Assembly: GCF_019744875.1 (NCBI RefSeq) | Contig: NZ_JAIETU010000003.1 | Location: forward strand, 62,001 to 126,000 | From: Hyphomicrobium sp. | GTDB lineage: Bacteria > Pseudomonadota > Alphaproteobacteria > Rhizobiales > Hyphomicrobiaceae | DNA length: 64,000 nucleotides | Direction of reading: 5' to 3' | In this document: positions 62,607 through 64,000 of the stretch, in pieces | Layout of the letters: each line of letters opens with the position of its first letter | How positions within the stretch are numbered: position 1 is the first letter of the stretch | Translations under genes and position numbers: made by a program | The notes under the pieces: generated by a model | What the model saw: the letters and a program-made list of their open reading frames with translations, nothing else | What the model was told of the DNA's origin: nothing | Database searches by the model: none

Positions 62607-63422
62607 CTAAGTCTCTGCCGCATCCCGCGCGGCGTCGGCCGCGGCCTGCTGCTTCTCGACCCAGCTGACGGCCACGATCGACAGCTCGTAGAGCAGCACC
62701 GTCGGCAGCGCCATGATGACCATGCTCAGCGCGTCCGGCGGCGTCAGGATCGCCGCGATGGCGAAAATGCCAACGATCGCAAAGCGCCGCCCGCTGCGCA
62801 GCGTCTGCGCCGTGATGATGCCCGCCCGCGCCAGCAGCGTCAGCACGACGGGAAGCTGGAAGCACAGTCCGAACCCGAAAATCAGCGTCATGATCAGCGA
62901 GAGATACTCGGACACCTTCGGCATCAGCTCGATCGTCGCCGGACCCGACTCGCTCGCCGATTGCGCGAGCCCCATCGAGAACTTGATCAGGATCGGCATC
63001 GCCACGAAGTAGACGACCGCCGCGCCGAGCACGAAGAACACGGGCGTCGCGATCAGGTACGGCAGAAAGGCGCGCCGCTCGTTCTTGTAGAGACCCGGCG
63101 CCACGAACTTGTAGACCTGCGCCGCAATCACCGGAAACGACAGGAACGCCGCGCCGAACATGGCGAGCTTCAGGTGCGTGAAAATCTGTTCGAGGAAGTG
63201 CGTCGCGATCAGGCGCACGTGATGACTGCCGGAGGCCCACACGTACGGCCACACCAGCAGGTCGTAGATATGACGCGCGATGGTGAAGCACAGGATGAAC
63301 ATGACGAAGAACGCGACGGCCGCGTAGATCAGCCGCGTGCGCAGCTCGATCAGGTGATCGAGCAGCGGCGCCTTCGAGGCATCGATATCGTCCTGGCCCG
63401 GACGTGGCAGGCTTTCCTGCAT
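62607..63422 (-). CDS. tatC: Twin-arginine translocase subunit TatC
   Basis: A 271-residue six-helix membrane protein, the substrate receptor of the Tat system that exports folded proteins. It begins with PLLDHLIELRTRLIYAAVAFF, the TatC signature with conserved Glu and Arg. Later landmarks are FPVIAAQVYKFVAPGLYKNERRAFLPYL, FGFGLCFQLPVVLTLLARAGI and AILTPPDALSMVIMALPTVLLYELSI. Its ATG overlaps the tatB stop (TGATG), so the two are translationally coupled. It reads toward serS, after a gap with the palindromic repeat. Confidence 0.97.
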   Translation of the reverse strand: MQESLPRPGQDDIDASKAPLLDHLIELRTRLIYAAVAFFVMFILCFTIARHIYDLLVWPYVWASGSHHVRLIATHFLEQIFTHLKLAMFGAAFLSFPVIAAQVYKFVAPGLYKNERRAFLPYLIATPVFFVLGAAVVYFVAMPILIKFSMGLAQSASESGPATIELMPKVSEYLSLIMTLIFGFGLCFQLPVVLTLLARAGIITAQTLRSGRRFAIVGIFAIAAILTPPDALSMVIMALPTVLLYELSIVAVSWVEKQQAAADAARDAAET

Positions 63423-63970
63423 CAGGCTGCCCCATCCACTTTGTCGGGCGTCTTGGTGTCGGGTGTCTTGCCGGGCGGCAGGATCGACGGCGTGGGCTCG
63501 TCGGCCGACACCTCGTCGGTCACGGCCTCACTGGCCATGACGGGCGGGGAGGCAACGGGGGGCGACGTAACGGGCGCAGGTTGCGCTGCGGAGACCTCAG
63601 GGTTTGTCTCTGTGCTCGTGACCGCCTTCGGCGGCTCAGCAGGCGCAACAGCCTTGGCCTGCTCGGAAGAGGCCGCAGCCTTGGGCTCATCTACGCGCGC
63701 GGCCTGCCGGACACTTTCCACCGAGCGCGTCGCATCATTGAGCGAGGTTCTCACCCCCTCGTTCAACGCCTGCACTTCCTTCTTGATTTCGTCCATCTCC
63801 GCTTCGCGCATCGCCTGCTCGAACACGGATCGGAATTCGTTGGCCTGCCGGCGCACGGCGCCGAGATAGCGCCCAAGCGTGTTGAGAAAGCGCGGCAGCT
63901 CCTTCGGCCCGACGAAGATCAGCGTGACGACGCCGAGAATAAGCAGCTCGCTCCAGCTAACGTCGAACAT
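63422..63970 (-). CDS. tatB: Twin-arginine translocase subunit TatB
   Basis: A 182-residue protein with an N-terminal membrane helix and the TatA/B hinge: MFDVSWSELLILGVVTLIFVGPKELPRFLNTLGRYLGAVRRQANEFRSVF. The Glu in the membrane helix (WSELLIL) and the FVGPKELP hinge are conserved. An amphipathic helix and a long Ala/Pro/Glu/Val-rich tail (from about 95) follow. TatB with TatC binds Tat signal peptides. ATG 63970 is used; tatA is expected just beyond the right edge of the window. The remaining 30 bases contain no gene start. Confidence 0.94.
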   Translation of the reverse strand: MFDVSWSELLILGVVTLIFVGPKELPRFLNTLGRYLGAVRRQANEFRSVFEQAMREAEMDEIKKEVQALNEGVRTSLNDATRSVESVRQAARVDEPKAAASSEQAKAVAPAEPPKAVTSTETNPEVSAAQPAPVTSPPVASPPVMASEAVTDEVSADEPTPSILPPGKTPDTKTPDKVDGAA

Positions 63971-64000
63971 CACTACGTCCAGTTTCGAGAAGTTGGCCGC

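Noticed and set aside
61191-63869. Plus-strand open frame of almost 900 codons across serS, tatC and tatB
   Set aside because: It is antisense to three firmly identified genes, is rich in Arg and has no family similarity; high GC content makes such frames common.

Overview
The window is about 64 kb of GC-rich bacterial chromosome, densely coding and almost free of mobile DNA. Its gene content points to an alphaproteobacterium of the order Hyphomicrobiales (Rhizobiales), probably near Hyphomicrobiaceae. The evidence is tatB-tatC-serS-surE-LysM/M23-DUF815-yajC-secD-secF-Mth938-phytoene-synthase-like in the usual alphaproteobacterial order, glnB-glnA, an EipA/DUF1134 protein, an RcdA/DUF1465 protein next to an mmgR-like small RNA, DUF1489, DUF1192, and CtrA-type boxes. 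I see no tRNA, rRNA, CRISPR array, phage or insertion sequence. The species cannot be named from the sequence alone.

Layout. 0.1-9.9 kb is mostly cell-envelope genes: a TonB-like protein, a Spy/CpxP-like protein, an OmpA-like protein, a FlK-type thioesterase, a polysaccharide deacetylase and an EipA-domain protein. 9.9-17.2 kb (minus strand except one thioesterase) has two L,D-transpeptidases, a DNA photolyase, a TPR protein and the bifunctional NAD(P)HX repair enzyme. 17.4-19.3 kb is the glnB-glnA nitrogen operon, closed by a strong terminator. 19.4-28.8 kb holds small exported proteins, a cytochrome c, a HisC-like aminotransferase, a YdcF protein, an ICMT-like methyltransferase and several unknowns. 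29.0-32.9 kb groups MgtC-, CorA- and MgtE-type magnesium proteins. 33.1-35.4 kb has two more deacetylases in tandem. 35.6-39.8 kb is an RND efflux adaptor/pump pair. 39.9-47.8 kb contains a probably inactive SDR, a degenerate EAL protein with a TipF-like layout, a HAD hydrolase, a quinone oxidoreductase, a DUF1192 gene with a probable frameshift, a CNNM/CorC-type protein, the sRNA and rcdA. 47.9-53.6 kb has rpmE, an ABC exporter, a large exported SGNH hydrolase and a phytoene-synthase-like protein. 53.7-64 kb is the Sec/Tat export block.

Three themes join the genes. The first is envelope building and protein export: SecDF-YajC, TatBC, two L,D-transpeptidases, a LysM/M23 protein, three deacetylases, OmpA and EipA. 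The second is cell-cycle control: RcdA, a TipF-like EAL protein, and CtrA-type boxes before the LysM/M23 gene and before the sRNA. The third is divalent-metal handling: four gene families within 17 kb. The most rewarding targets are the sRNA upstream of rcdA, the CtrA box at 60.08 kb, the composite EipA protein, the catalytically degraded SDR and EAL proteins, the A6 frameshift in the DUF1192 gene, and an orphan exported helical protein at 27.5 kb.
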